Below, in pieces: positions 24,232 through 32,559 of a stretch of 43,847 nucleotides of DNA. The notes under the pieces are model-generated. The model was not told the DNA's origin. It did no database searches and worked only from the letters and a program-made list of their open reading frames with translations. Positions within the stretch are counted from its first letter, which is position 1. The number at the start of each line of letters is the position of its first letter. The DNA is from Candidatus Bathyarchaeota archaeon (GTDB taxonomy: Archaea; Thermoproteota; Bathyarchaeia; TCS64). Made by a program: the position numbers and the translations under genes. The stretch lies in the NCBI GenBank assembly GCA_016783485.1, contig JADHWM010000007.1, positions 1 through 43,847 of the forward strand. Reading direction: 5' to 3'.

Positions 24232-24885
24232 TCAGAATTGCCGGCTGAACCTCTGCTCCTTCCAGGGGTCGGCCTCGTTGTGGTAGCCTCCCCCCTCCCA
24301 GAAACCGGGGCGATCCCTCTCCCTGAACTCCAGTCCTCTGAGCCATTTCCCTCCCTTCCAGAGGTAGACGGTCTTCTCCTCGCTCCTGTCGGGGAAGGAG
24401 CCGGTCACCCCCCTCAAAGGGTATCCGTGCTCCAAGGTTAGAGGCTCCCCGGCGTAACGGGTGGCGAGGAGGAAGTTGTCGGCCATGACGAGATCGATGG
24501 GGAGGTTCTCGGTGAAGTCGTTCTCGCAGTGCTGGATGACGTATTTGGCCTCGGGCTTGGGTTTTATGATGCCCTCCTCGACGAGGTCTCTCACGAAGAC
24601 CCCCTCCCACTCCGTGTCGAGTTTTGTCCAATGGGTCACGCAGTGAATGTCCAGGACGACCTTCCTCCGGGGGAGGCGGCTGAACTCCTCCCACGTCCAC
24701 CTGGCATCCTCCTCGACGAGGCCGAAGACCCTGAAGTCCCACTCCGCCAAGTCGACCCTGGGGACTGATCCGTAGTGGAAGACGGGGAACTTCTCGGTGA
24801 GGGACTGCCCCGGGGGGAGACGCCGGGGCTCTCCTCCGCCGCTCTTCTTGAATCGAGAGAAGAATCCGCTCAAAATTATCGCCAC
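24232..24885 (-). CDS. Sulfite-oxidase-fold molybdopterin-binding protein
   Basis: 217 residues of the oxidoreductase molybdopterin-binding domain found in sulfite oxidases and MsrP/YedY. RVFGLVEEDARWTWEEFSRLPRRKVVLDIHCVTHWTKLD has the typical order, with C82 as the likely molybdenum ligand. VFVRDLVEEG, ENDFTENLPIDLVMADNFLLATRYAGEPLTLEHGYPLRGVTG and the C-terminal GFWEGGGYHNEADPW are all family-like. No Tat or Sec signal is visible, so it is probably cytoplasmic. The start is a GTG. The electron partner and substrate are unknown; no membrane cytochrome gene is adjacent. Confidence 0.88.
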   Translation of the reverse strand: MAIILSGFFSRFKKSGGGEPRRLPPGQSLTEKFPVFHYGSVPRVDLAEWDFRVFGLVEEDARWTWEEFSRLPRRKVVLDIHCVTHWTKLDTEWEGVFVRDLVEEGIIKPKPEAKYVIQHCENDFTENLPIDLVMADNFLLATRYAGEPLTLEHGYPLRGVTGSFPDRSEEKTVYLWKGGKWLRGLEFRERDRPGFWEGGGYHNEADPWKEQRFSRQF

Positions 24886-25035
24886 GATGGAAAAACCGGC
24901 GGCGGTTAATCAACGTATACAAAAATCTGTTGATCCCCGGCAGATAACCATATGCGGTCGTAGACAAATTCCTCCGCCAGATTCTCGGCTCCGACGATTA
25001 CTTTAAGGATCGAAGCACATCTATCATGGATCATC

Positions 25036-26181
25036 ATGGATTTCGAAGGAAGGCTGAGAAGGGCCAGGGAGGAGATGCGGGAGAGGGGAGTCGGGTTGAT
25101 GTACCTGCGCCGTGGGGCGAAACTCTGGTACCTCGCCGGCATCCGGAGGCGGGGCCCCGAGATGACGGACCATAACACCTACGGGGACTACGTCCAGGGG
25201 GCGTACATCGGGGCGGAGGAAGGCTTCGTCCTGGTGGGGCCCCGGATGGGGAGCGCTGCGTGGGTGAACGAGGCCGAGGGGAAGCCCTGGGTGGACGAGT
25301 TGAGGATCATCGACGAGTCCGAGACCCCGGAGGAGGTACTGGAGGAGGTCCTCGAGGGGTTCGACGTCAAGGGGGGCGTCATGGTCGACGAGAGGGCCTG
25401 GGCCCACGCCTCGCTGCTTATCCGGAAGAACCTTCCGGGTTCGGAGATGAGCCTCGCATCGGAGATCATCGACCCCATGAAGATGATCAAGGACGACGAC
25501 GAGATCGCCCGCATGAAAAAGATAGGGGAGATCACCGACGAGGTCTACGGGGAGGTGGTCAAATACCTGAGGGTGGGGCTGAAGGAGGAGGATGTGGCCC
25601 ACGAGGTGGACTACCAGTTCACCAAGCACGGCTCTGAGCAGAACTCCTTCGTCACCGGGGTGAGGTTCAGAAGCCCCAAGAGGCCCAGTCGACCCCACGC
25701 GCTCCGGTCAACATCACGGACGCTGCAGGAGGGGGACGCCGTCACGTTCGACTTTGGCGGAGTCTACCAGGGCTACTGCTCCGACTTCGGGAGGACCGTC
25801 TACGTGGGAGACCCCCCGGCGAAGGTGAGGGAGATCCACGACACAGTTATGGCAGCCCAGGCCGCGGCCATCGAGAGGATGGTGGACGGCACCATCACCG
25901 CCAAGGGGCTGGACAGGGTCGCCCGGGGCATCATCGAGGACAAGGGATACGGGGAGTGCTTCGGCCACAGGCTGGGGCACGGGATAGGGGTCACCGTCCA
26001 CGAGCCTCCGTTCCTCTACATCCCGGACGAGACGGTGCTGAGGAAGGGGATGACATTCACCATGGAGCCCAGCATCCTCCTCCCGGACAGCTGGGCGGCC
26101 CGGGTCGAGGACGTCGTGATGGTCACTGAGGAGGGGGGAGTCCCCTTCAGCAACTACCACAAGGAGCTCACCACCATCTGA
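25036..26181 (+). CDS. M24-family metallopeptidase (Xaa-Pro dipeptidase type)
   Basis: 381 residues: an N-terminal creatinase-like domain (about 1-155) and a C-terminal pita-bread catalytic domain. The five metal ligands are in order: D239 (TFDFGG), D250 (SDFGRTV), H315 (LGHGIGV), E344 (MEPS) and E358 (VEDVV). These enzymes release residues before proline or cleave Xaa-Pro dipeptides, and some relatives act on creatine-like compounds. TTACTTTAAG (24998-25007) predicts a near-leaderless transcript. The next gene, a carbamoyltransferase, has its own promoter-like box. Confidence 0.9.
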   Translation: MDFEGRLRRAREEMRERGVGLMYLRRGAKLWYLAGIRRRGPEMTDHNTYGDYVQGAYIGAEEGFVLVGPRMGSAAWVNEAEGKPWVDELRIIDESETPEEVLEEVLEGFDVKGGVMVDERAWAHASLLIRKNLPGSEMSLASEIIDPMKMIKDDDEIARMKKIGEITDEVYGEVVKYLRVGLKEEDVAHEVDYQFTKHGSEQNSFVTGVRFRSPKRPSRPHALRSTSRTLQEGDAVTFDFGGVYQGYCSDFGRTVYVGDPPAKVREIHDTVMAAQAAAIERMVDGTITAKGLDRVARGIIEDKGYGECFGHRLGHGIGVTVHEPPFLYIPDETVLRKGMTFTMEPSILLPDSWAARVEDVVMVTEEGGVPFSNYHKELTTI

Positions 26182-26238
26182 CGGGGGCCATGCGCAAACG
26201 TTAAGACGCTTCCCCCTCCAATATCAACCGATTTCGTC

Positions 26239-27177
26239 ATGAGTATGAAGGACCGATTCAGGGGGAAGGACTTCCTCACCCTCATGGACTACAGCCCAGT
26301 CGAGATCAGCTACATGCTCGACGTGGCCCAGGAGTTCAAGCGGATGCGGATGATGAAGGAGCCCCACGCTTATCTCCAGGGCCGGACCATCGCGATGGTC
26401 TTCGAGAAGCACAGCACCCGCACCCGTTTCAGCTTCCAGGCTGCGATCGCCCACCTGGGGATGCAGAGCTTCTACTCCACCCCCGAGACGATGCAGCTGG
26501 CCCGGGGGGAGCCCATCAAGGACACCGCCCGGATACTGGATAGGTACTGCGACGCCCTGGTGCTGAGGACCTACGGCCAGGAGATCGCTGAGGAGTACGC
26601 CGAGTACATGGTCAACCCCGTGGTGAACGCCCTAACCAACCTCACCCACCCCTGCCAGGGGCTCGCCGACCTCCTCACCATCCGGGAGCACAAGGGCAAG
26701 ATCAAGGGGAATAAACTGGTCTATGTAGGCGACGCCTACAACGTCTGCCAGACCCTGATGGTGGTGAGCAGCCTCATGGGTATGGACTGCAACGTCGCCG
26801 TGCCCAAGGGCTGGGCCCCCGAGAAGTTGATCGTCGACTTCGCGGAGGACAACGCGAAGAAGAGGGGCACCGAGATGGTGGTCACCGACGACCTCAAGGA
26901 GGCCCTGACGGGGGCGGACGTGGTGTACGCGAACACGTTCCACAGCATGGGGCACAAGGACATCGAGGAGAGGAAGAAGGCCTTCGCCAAGTACCAGATC
27001 AACGACGAGACCCTGGGATGGGCGAAGCCCGACGCCATCTTCATGCACTGCCTCCCCGGCTACAGGGGCGAGGAGATGACCGACAGCGTCATCGAGGGGC
27101 CCCAGAGCGCCGTCTTCGACGAGGGGGAGAACAGGATGCACACCGAGAAGGCTGTCCTCTCACTGGTGGTCGCCTGA
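26239..27177 (+). CDS. Ornithine-carbamoyltransferase-like protein with altered substrate loop
   Basis: 312 residues. The carbamoyl-phosphate site is intact: STRTRFSF (59-66), THPCQGLAD (136-144) and HCLPGYRGEEMTD (270-282), and the end (SVIEGPQSAVFDEGENRMHTEKAVL) closely follows ornithine carbamoyltransferases. The amino-acid side differs. The SMG loop reads VYANTFHSMG (229-238), with N232 where ornithine enzymes have aspartate, and GDAYNVCQT (164-172) replaces the usual NN-containing motif. So it may use ornithine less well or a related amine or acylated substrate. In catabolic direction it would make carbamoyl phosphate for ATP. CGTTAAGACG near 26198 is a likely TATA box. Confidence 0.85.
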   Translation: MSMKDRFRGKDFLTLMDYSPVEISYMLDVAQEFKRMRMMKEPHAYLQGRTIAMVFEKHSTRTRFSFQAAIAHLGMQSFYSTPETMQLARGEPIKDTARILDRYCDALVLRTYGQEIAEEYAEYMVNPVVNALTNLTHPCQGLADLLTIREHKGKIKGNKLVYVGDAYNVCQTLMVVSSLMGMDCNVAVPKGWAPEKLIVDFAEDNAKKRGTEMVVTDDLKEALTGADVVYANTFHSMGHKDIEERKKAFAKYQINDETLGWAKPDAIFMHCLPGYRGEEMTDSVIEGPQSAVFDEGENRMHTEKAVLSLVVA

Positions 27178-27266
27178 CCACCCCCCCCCACCTATTTCCG
27201 GCGAAAGGCATTTATCGAGTGTCTATGAAACTGGATGAAAAGGCGGACCCTAAAGGTAGATACTAA

Positions 27267-28520
27267 GTGGCCTCGATCCTCAGACAGGTCTTCTCGAATC
27301 GGAATGTCCTCGCCATCTCATCGACGAACATGCTCTACCACATCTTCAACAGCCTCTGGGAGCTGTGGTGGACCCTCTACCTCATCGAGGAGCTCAAGAC
27401 GCCGATAACCATCGTCGGATTACTCGCCACCATCCAGAATACCAGCAGTATCCTCTTCCAGCTCCCCGGGGGCATCATCGCGGACAGGATCGGGCGTAAG
27501 AAGGTGATAGTATTCGGGACGGGGATGAGGATCATCGCCCCATTATTCCTCCTCACAGCCAGGTCGTGGCACTGGGTAGTCCCGGGGATGGTGCTCAACT
27601 CCCTCGCTTCCCTATACGTCCCCGCCTTCAACGCGATCATCGCCGAGTCTCTCCCCCAAGAGAATAGGGGAGCGGCCTTCGGAGCCTACAGGATGATGAC
27701 GTCGATCCCCCAGATATTCATGCCCGTGGTCAGTGGCTTCTACCTGGACCAGATGGGCATCGCGAAGGGGGTGAGAGTGGGACTGCTGCTCTTCATCGGC
27801 GCTGCTTCAATAGCGACTATCGTCAGGGCCATGTTCCTCACCGAGACTCTGAAACCGGAGGACAGGGATGACCCCGAGAACAACGAGAGCGGATGGCAGG
27901 GTCTCCTGGAGGTCTTCAGGCGCCAGCCACGCACCATCTGGGCGATGATGGCGGTCTCCATCATCTCCGGGTTCGCGATGAGGATGACCTGGACATTCCT
28001 CACCCCCTACGCCACATACGAGATAGGACTATCCACGACCCAGTACGGCCTCCTCCAGAGCGTCGCCACAGGGATCTCGGTCCCCCTCTACCTCATCAGC
28101 GGGATCATCGCGGACCGCTTCGGCAGGGTCCCCTGCATCCTCATCGCCCGGGGGCTGGGTCCCTTCGACAGCCTAAGCCTCCTCGTGCTCAGGGACTACA
28201 ACCATCTCCTCGCCGCCTACGGCGTCATCGGGGTCGCCGGCGGCCTCGGGGGCGGGAGGCTCAGAGGGGGTGGCTTCATGGGAGGCCCCGCCTGGCAGGC
28301 GCTCATCGCGGACATCGTACCCCAGAGGGACAGGGGCAAGGTGATGGGGCTGATGGGGACGGTATCGGGTATCATAGGCCTCCCCGGATCGTACATGGGC
28401 GGGGTCATGTACGACAAAGACCCCAATATGCTGTTAGCCGTAGGTGCCGGGCTCGAGGCCCTGGCTATCCCTTTGATCCTCCTCTTCGTCCGGGAACACA
28501 AGGGAGAACCCGAGGATTAG
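27267..28520 (+). CDS. Major facilitator superfamily transporter
   Basis: 417 residues, about 12 membrane helices. The duplicated MFS motif A is visible as GGIIADRIGRKK in the loop after helix 2 and SGIIADRFGRVP in the second half. A charged central loop (LKPEDRDDPENNESGW, about 195-210) separates the halves. The start is a GTG with AAAGGTAG about ten bases before it, and GGCATTTATCG at 27207-27217 may be its TATA box. A glycine-rich stretch (VAGGLGGGRLRGGGFMGG) is unusual. The substrate is unknown; its place between a carbamoyltransferase and an aminotransferase suggests an amino acid or amine. Confidence 0.88.
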   Translation: MASILRQVFSNRNVLAISSTNMLYHIFNSLWELWWTLYLIEELKTPITIVGLLATIQNTSSILFQLPGGIIADRIGRKKVIVFGTGMRIIAPLFLLTARSWHWVVPGMVLNSLASLYVPAFNAIIAESLPQENRGAAFGAYRMMTSIPQIFMPVVSGFYLDQMGIAKGVRVGLLLFIGAASIATIVRAMFLTETLKPEDRDDPENNESGWQGLLEVFRRQPRTIWAMMAVSIISGFAMRMTWTFLTPYATYEIGLSTTQYGLLQSVATGISVPLYLISGIIADRFGRVPCILIARGLGPFDSLSLLVLRDYNHLLAAYGVIGVAGGLGGGRLRGGGFMGGPAWQALIADIVPQRDRGKVMGLMGTVSGIIGLPGSYMGGVMYDKDPNMLLAVGAGLEALAIPLILLFVREHKGEPED

Positions 28521-28585
28521 AGTCCGCCTAACTGCGCTAAACAGTAAAGCATTTTATTGGATGGGGCGATGTTTAGGCGATAAGA

Positions 28586-29923
28586 ATGGGTAAAGTTCCC
28601 AACATAGTCACCCCTCCCCCGGGCCCCAAGTCGAAGGCCCTGGTGGAGAAGCGCAACGACCTCATCCCCCCCGGAGTCTATCTGGTCCAGCCCGTGACCA
28701 TCGCCGAGTCGAAGGGGGCAGTGATGAAGGACGTGGACGGCAACTCGTACATCGACTTCACATCGGGTATCGGCGTCACGAGCCTGGGCCACTGCGCCGA
28801 CGAGATCGTGGAGACCATCAGCGAGCAGGCCTCCAAGATCATCCACACCTGCATCCACGTCGTCAACTACGAGCCATACCTCGATCTCGCCCAGAAGCTC
28901 ATCGAAGTAACCCCCGGGGCCTTCAAGAAGAGGGCGATCCTGCTCAACAGCGGCTCCGAGGCGGTGGAGAACGCGATCAAGGTGGTCCGCCAGAGCACCG
29001 GGCGCCCCAACATCCTCAGCTTCGAGAACAGCTTCCACGGCCGAACCTACATGGCGCTGACCCTCACCGGGAAATGGGACCCCTACAAGGTGGGGCTCGG
29101 CCCCTTCGTCCCCGGCGTCTACTTCACACCGTTCCCCTACGCGTACCGCTGCCCCTGGGGAACCGACGACCCCGAGGAGTGCGGAAAGGCGGCCATCCAC
29201 CACATCGAGAAGAACATATTCAAGACCCAGGTGGACCCCTCCACCGTGGGCGCCATCATCACGGAGCCCATCCAGGGAGAGGGGGGCTTCATCGTCCCCC
29301 CTGACAGCTTCCTCCCCGACCTCAAAGGGCTCTGCGAGGAGCACGGCATCCAGCTCATCATCGACGAGATCCAGACCGGCTACGCCCGCACCGGCAAAAT
29401 GTGGGCCATCGAGCACTGGGGCGTCGAACCCGACCTCATGACCATCGCCAAGGCCATCGCCAGCGGACTGCCCCTGAGCGCCGTCGTAGCCCGGGACGAG
29501 CTCATGAAGGACATCTACCCGGGGAGCCTCGGGGGCACATACGGGGGCAACCCCATCGCCTGCGCCGCCGCCCTCAAGGTCCTCGAGATGATCGAGCGGG
29601 AAAAGATCGTGGACAAGGCCGCAGCCCTCGGGGTGAAGCTCGGGAAGAGGCTCGACGAGTTCTACGACAAGTACGAGGTCATCGGCGAGGTCAGGGGCAA
29701 GGGGCCCATGCTCGCCATGGAGATGGTGAAGGACCGGGGCTCAAGAAAACCCAACCCGGAGGCAGCATCCAATGTGATGAAGGCCGCCCTCGCCTCGGGG
29801 CTGCTGACCCTGAAGGCGGGACTCTACAACAACTGCATCCGGCTCCACCCGCCCCTCACCATCGAGGACGAGCTCCTCGAGAAAGGCCTCGACATCCTGG
29901 AGAAGGCCCTCAAAAAGGCCTGA
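28586..29923 (+). CDS. Class III aminotransferase, GABA/acetylornithine type
   Basis: 445 residues of the PLP class III family. LLNSGSEAVENAIK (phosphate site), ENSFHGRTYMAL, IIDEIQTGYARTG (D260) and MTIAKAIASGLPLSAVV (K289 Schiff base) are present. IITEPIQGEGGFIVPP is typical of 4-aminobutyrate and ornithine-type transaminases; archaeal relatives include ornithine aminotransferases and broad-range amino-acid racemases. AYRCPWGTDDPEECG recalls the cysteine insert of the other class III gene in the window. AGCATTTTATTGG (28546-28558) is a TATA-like box giving a short leader. Together with the carbamoyltransferase and transporter it suggests ornithine or diamine breakdown. Confidence 0.9.
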   Translation: MGKVPNIVTPPPGPKSKALVEKRNDLIPPGVYLVQPVTIAESKGAVMKDVDGNSYIDFTSGIGVTSLGHCADEIVETISEQASKIIHTCIHVVNYEPYLDLAQKLIEVTPGAFKKRAILLNSGSEAVENAIKVVRQSTGRPNILSFENSFHGRTYMALTLTGKWDPYKVGLGPFVPGVYFTPFPYAYRCPWGTDDPEECGKAAIHHIEKNIFKTQVDPSTVGAIITEPIQGEGGFIVPPDSFLPDLKGLCEEHGIQLIIDEIQTGYARTGKMWAIEHWGVEPDLMTIAKAIASGLPLSAVVARDELMKDIYPGSLGGTYGGNPIACAAALKVLEMIEREKIVDKAAALGVKLGKRLDEFYDKYEVIGEVRGKGPMLAMEMVKDRGSRKPNPEAASNVMKAALASGLLTLKAGLYNNCIRLHPPLTIEDELLEKGLDILEKALKKA

Positions 29924-29952
29924 CCTCCCCTGTTTTTTCCTCTTCTTTTACC

Positions 29953-30405
29953 TTAGGCACTCTGCTGAAGTGCCACCTGTTCCGCCGGGACACCCTCGAC
30001 GCCAATGTCTCGGGTCTCAGAGGGGGAGTGGAGGAGATCAGGCGGGGGATAGGGGACCTCGAGCTGGGCTGCGAGTAGGTAGAGTGACGTGAACACTCGC
30101 TGGTAGACGAAGTGGAGGACCTTGGGGACGCTCGACTCCTCGTCCATCTCGAGGGCGGCGTCGAAAGCCTCCCGCCCCCCAGAGATCACCGCGGTCCCCC
30201 CAACCTCGAACTTCACGAGGGAGGGCTTCGTGCGTATGGTGAGGTTGAATGTGAGGGTGAGCTCCCCGTTGGTCCTGTTCTCCTCGTCCATGCTAACATC
30301 CACGTCGAAGGTGACAGAGTCTGGCGTAGCCCCGGTGTCGATCCTCGTGCCCTCCACCTTGCCCAGCTTTACCCGGATGGGCGCCACGCCAACAATAGAC
30401 TCCAA
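29953..30405 (-). CDS. SecB-like protein (putative chaperone fold)
   Basis: 150 residues. The middle is a run of beta strands (SVTFDVDVSMDEENRTNGELTLTFNLTIRTKP, then LVKFEVGGTAVISGG), followed by a helix (VPKVLHFVYQRVFTSLYLLAAQLEVPYPPPDLL, about 92-124). The pattern P-x-x-L-x-F-x-Y-x-R-x-x-x-S-L, then P-x-x-P-P, resembles the bacterial export chaperone SecB (beta sheet followed by a long helix and a proline-rich segment). SecB-like proteins are known sporadically in archaea. This assignment is by eye and needs a profile search. It may hold secretory or pilus substrates unfolded. A shared upstream element (30496-30505) links it with the neighbouring pilus-region genes. Confidence 0.55.
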   Translation of the reverse strand: MESIVGVAPIRVKLGKVEGTRIDTGATPDSVTFDVDVSMDEENRTNGELTLTFNLTIRTKPSLVKFEVGGTAVISGGREAFDAALEMDEESSVPKVLHFVYQRVFTSLYLLAAQLEVPYPPPDLLHSPSETRDIGVEGVPAEQVALQQSA

Positions 30406-30495
30406 GTAATGTCCCCACTAACGTCTAGACTCGCAACTCACCCGAACATGGTCTGATCTTCGAAGGTCAAATGAGCCGGAGAGGGTTTTGTGAAT

Positions 30496-30505
30496 ATGTG
30501 TGTAG
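30496..30505 (-). promoter_or_regulatory. Shared upstream element, copy 1
   Basis: The minus strand reads CTACACACAT, about 90 bases upstream of the ATG at 30405, followed at once by ATATTCAC. The 9-base core CTACACACA recurs at 31247-31255 and 42676-42684, each time upstream of a leftward gene. Confidence 0.5.
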
Positions 30506-30561
30506 CCTCTACGACATTCAACGGACCCAGCGGATCAAACCCCTGAGCCAAAGCTGGGCAA

Positions 30562-31191
30562 CTAGCCAACCTCCACCAGGGAGTCGGCGATGGACTGAAG
30601 CTCCTTGGTGACGCTCGAGAGGAAATTAATCCTGTTCTCGATCTTGCTCCTCCTCTGAGCGACCAGCGCATTGAACCGGGGCATCGCGTCGCTCACCACC
30701 GTGACCAGCAGATCACGGTTCTCAACGTCTGTGAGGTCCACCGACTCCATCCTCCCGTCCCGGTGAAGGACGACCAAATCCCCCTTGGGCAGAACGTTGG
30801 CTTTCTCGACGGCCCCGAGCTCGAGGGGGAGGACGCCTGCATCCACGGGCAGAGCCTTGGTGAGGGGCTCCATGAGCTTCAGGAACGCGAGGGAGAACGC
30901 CGCCACGATGCTCCCCTCCTCCGAGCTGAGCTCGCTGATCTGCCCAACGTCTTCCCTGAGCCGCCTCAGTGTCTCGACCACCGCATCGGGAGACGCTGGC
31001 ACGGCCACCCTGGGAACCGATGACTGGACAGCGGGCCCGGGCATCTCATGTGGAGCCTCATCCACCCTATCTTCTGACTCTGGCTGAGTATCACTTATGG
31101 GCTCGAGGCTTTCACCTTCATCGGAGCCGCTCACGTCGACAATATCAGTGCCTTCCTCCTCTTGTGAGCCCTGGGAATCATCCTGTGACAT
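30562..31191 (-). CDS. Acidic-headed coiled-coil protein, unknown function
   Basis: 209 residues from the ATG at 31191, preceded by GGGCGGTT. The first 65 residues are acidic, serine-rich and probably disordered (SQDDSQGSQEEEGTDIVDVSGSDEGE). A helical segment follows (VVETLRRLREDVGQISELSSEEGSIVAAFSLAFLKLMEPLTKALP), then a beta-hairpin-like stretch (GDLVVLHRDGRMESVDLTDV) and a long C-terminal helix (RFNALVAQRRSKIENRINFLSSVTKELQSIADSLVEVG). A 25-residue extension from 31266 crosses the likely promoter and is not chosen. Its hairpin resembles one in the protein at 34542-35060. It diverges from the MoxR gene. A helper or adaptor role for the ATPase is a guess. Confidence 0.7.
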   Translation of the reverse strand: MSQDDSQGSQEEEGTDIVDVSGSDEGESLEPISDTQPESEDRVDEAPHEMPGPAVQSSVPRVAVPASPDAVVETLRRLREDVGQISELSSEEGSIVAAFSLAFLKLMEPLTKALPVDAGVLPLELGAVEKANVLPKGDLVVLHRDGRMESVDLTDVENRDLLVTVVSDAMPRFNALVAQRRSKIENRINFLSSVTKELQSIADSLVEVG

Positions 31192-31233
31192 GAACCGCCC
31201 TTCTCCACGGACAGATACCCCGAAACAAAGTAT

Positions 31234-31255
31234 CACGATAAGACTTTGTGTGTAG
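31234..31255 (-). promoter_or_regulatory. Shared upstream element, copy 2, with TATA-like box
   Basis: The minus strand has CTACACACAAAG (31255-31244), then GTCTTATCGTG, lying 43-64 bases upstream of the ATG at 31191. The element therefore occupies the position of a BRE or activator site directly before the probable TATA box. Confidence 0.55.
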
Positions 31256-31332
31256 AAATCCCCCACATCAAGCTGAGAACGATAGAAGGTTGCCCCCTAG
31301 GAAGCCCCATTCAGTTAATTGACGGGATCACC

Positions 31333-31446
31333 GTATCAGAGGACACGTTACGCTGATACTTCACAGTTTCCTCTACCGGGAGACCGTATCGCCGGTGAAG
31401 AATCTATTTATTCCCGCCTTGAAGGGTTGATAAAACCCTCAACGGG
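31333..31446 (+). promoter_or_regulatory. MoxR promoter region with two inverted repeats
   Basis: GTATCAG (31333-31339) and CTGATAC (31353-31359) form a perfect 7-base inverted repeat. CTATTTATT (31404-31412) is a TATA-like box. Immediately after it comes a longer imperfect palindrome: CCCG (31413-31416), TTGA and GGGTT (31419-31428) against AACCC, TCAA and CGGG (31434-31446). The second repeat would straddle the predicted transcription start near 31433, a usual place for a repressor operator. With copy 2 of the shared element it fills the 312-base gap between the divergent coiled-coil and MoxR genes; I see no gene there. Confidence 0.55.
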
Positions 31447-31503
31447 ACGCAGTTATCGAGACAATCGAGGAGCAATTCGGAGGATAATCCAGGTGTCGAC
31501 GCC

Positions 31504-32538
31504 TTGACGAATGAAAGCAAATCTCTAGGGTACGGCCATCAGGGGCTCAAAGAGCATGACGTCAGCAAAGTAGAGGAGATCAAGTCGTCCCAGGGCCGGA
31601 ACGGGAAGATCACCGTCCGCATGCAGAAGCAGCGGGCGATCACGACGAGCCCCCTCTACTACAAATATGACATCCAGAAATACGATCTCCACCCCAACTA
31701 CTACTTCGACGACGTCGCAGGGATGATCCCCAGCGGAGTCCCCGAGTACATCGATGCCGGCAACCAGTACGTGGAGCGCATCATCAGGGCGATGTACTAC
31801 TTCAAACAGTGCGCCCTCATCGGCCCCAGCGGCACAGGGAAGACCCACATCATCTACCTCGTCGCCGAGCTCACTGGACTCCCGGTCTGGGAGGTGAACT
31901 GCGGCCTACAGACGAGTAGCTACGACCTCATCGGCCGCTTCGTGGGGCTCGGGAAGGAGAACTGGATCGACGGCCAGGTCACCCTCTGGCTCAGGCACGG
32001 GGGCATCCTCTACCTCGACGAGGCGAACATGATGAAACAGGACGTCGCGACCCGCCTCAACCCGGTGCTGGACACCCGGGGCCACCTCGTCCTCACCGAG
32101 AAGGACAACGAGATCGTCCCCCGCCACAAGTACGCCTACTGCATCATCGCGATGAACCCCGCCACGGCCGAGTTCGCAGGGGCCAAGAAGCTGAACGCCG
32201 CGTTCAGGAGGAGGATGGCGGTCTGGATCAACTTCAAGTACCAGAGCATCGGCGAGAAGATCGCGGCGAGGGAGGCCGAGCTAGTGATGAAACGGTCCAA
32301 GGTAGACGAGGACACAGCTTACAAGCTCCTCAGGGTGGGGGCCGAGATGCGGAGGCAATATCTCGCCGGGGACCTCCCCTACGGTCCGAGCCCGGGCGAC
32401 ATCATCAACTGGGCGGTCCTCTGCAACGACGGCGTCGACCCGAAGAAGGCTGCCGAGGAGACCATCATCGCCCTCACCAGCGACAATCATGAAGTCCAGG
32501 AAGACGTCAGGCGGATCATCGATAGCGTATTCCGCTGA
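31504..32538 (+). CDS. MoxR-type AAA+ ATPase
   Basis: 344 residues of the MoxR/dynein-related (AAA_5) group. Walker A is GPSGTGKT (107-114), Walker B ILYLDEAN (168-175), sensor 1 AMNPA (N218), and the arginine-finger region FRRRM follows; a helical lid with GPSPGDIINWAV ends the protein. A 90-residue N-terminal extension precedes the AAA core. MoxR ATPases work with VWA-domain partners to insert cofactors or remodel complexes. The start is a TTG at 31504, the first possible codon after an in-frame stop, with AGGTG nine bases before. The VWA gene is convergent, with 21 bases between the stops, not downstream in an operon as is usual. Confidence 0.9.
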   Translation: MTNESKSLGYGHQGLKEHDVSKVEEIKSSQGRNGKITVRMQKQRAITTSPLYYKYDIQKYDLHPNYYFDDVAGMIPSGVPEYIDAGNQYVERIIRAMYYFKQCALIGPSGTGKTHIIYLVAELTGLPVWEVNCGLQTSSYDLIGRFVGLGKENWIDGQVTLWLRHGGILYLDEANMMKQDVATRLNPVLDTRGHLVLTEKDNEIVPRHKYAYCIIAMNPATAEFAGAKKLNAAFRRRMAVWINFKYQSIGEKIAAREAELVMKRSKVDEDTAYKLLRVGAEMRRQYLAGDLPYGPSPGDIINWAVLCNDGVDPKKAAEETIIALTSDNHEVQEDVRRIIDSVFR

Positions 32539-32559
32539 AAATCATCGGGAAAGCGTCGG

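Noticed and set aside
28517-29416. 299-residue leftward reading frame
   Set aside because: Antisense to the class III aminotransferase and its promoter; composition is shadow-like.
31319-31507. 62-residue rightward frame ahead of MoxR
   Set aside because: It covers the two inverted repeats and TATA-like box, so it is better read as a control region.
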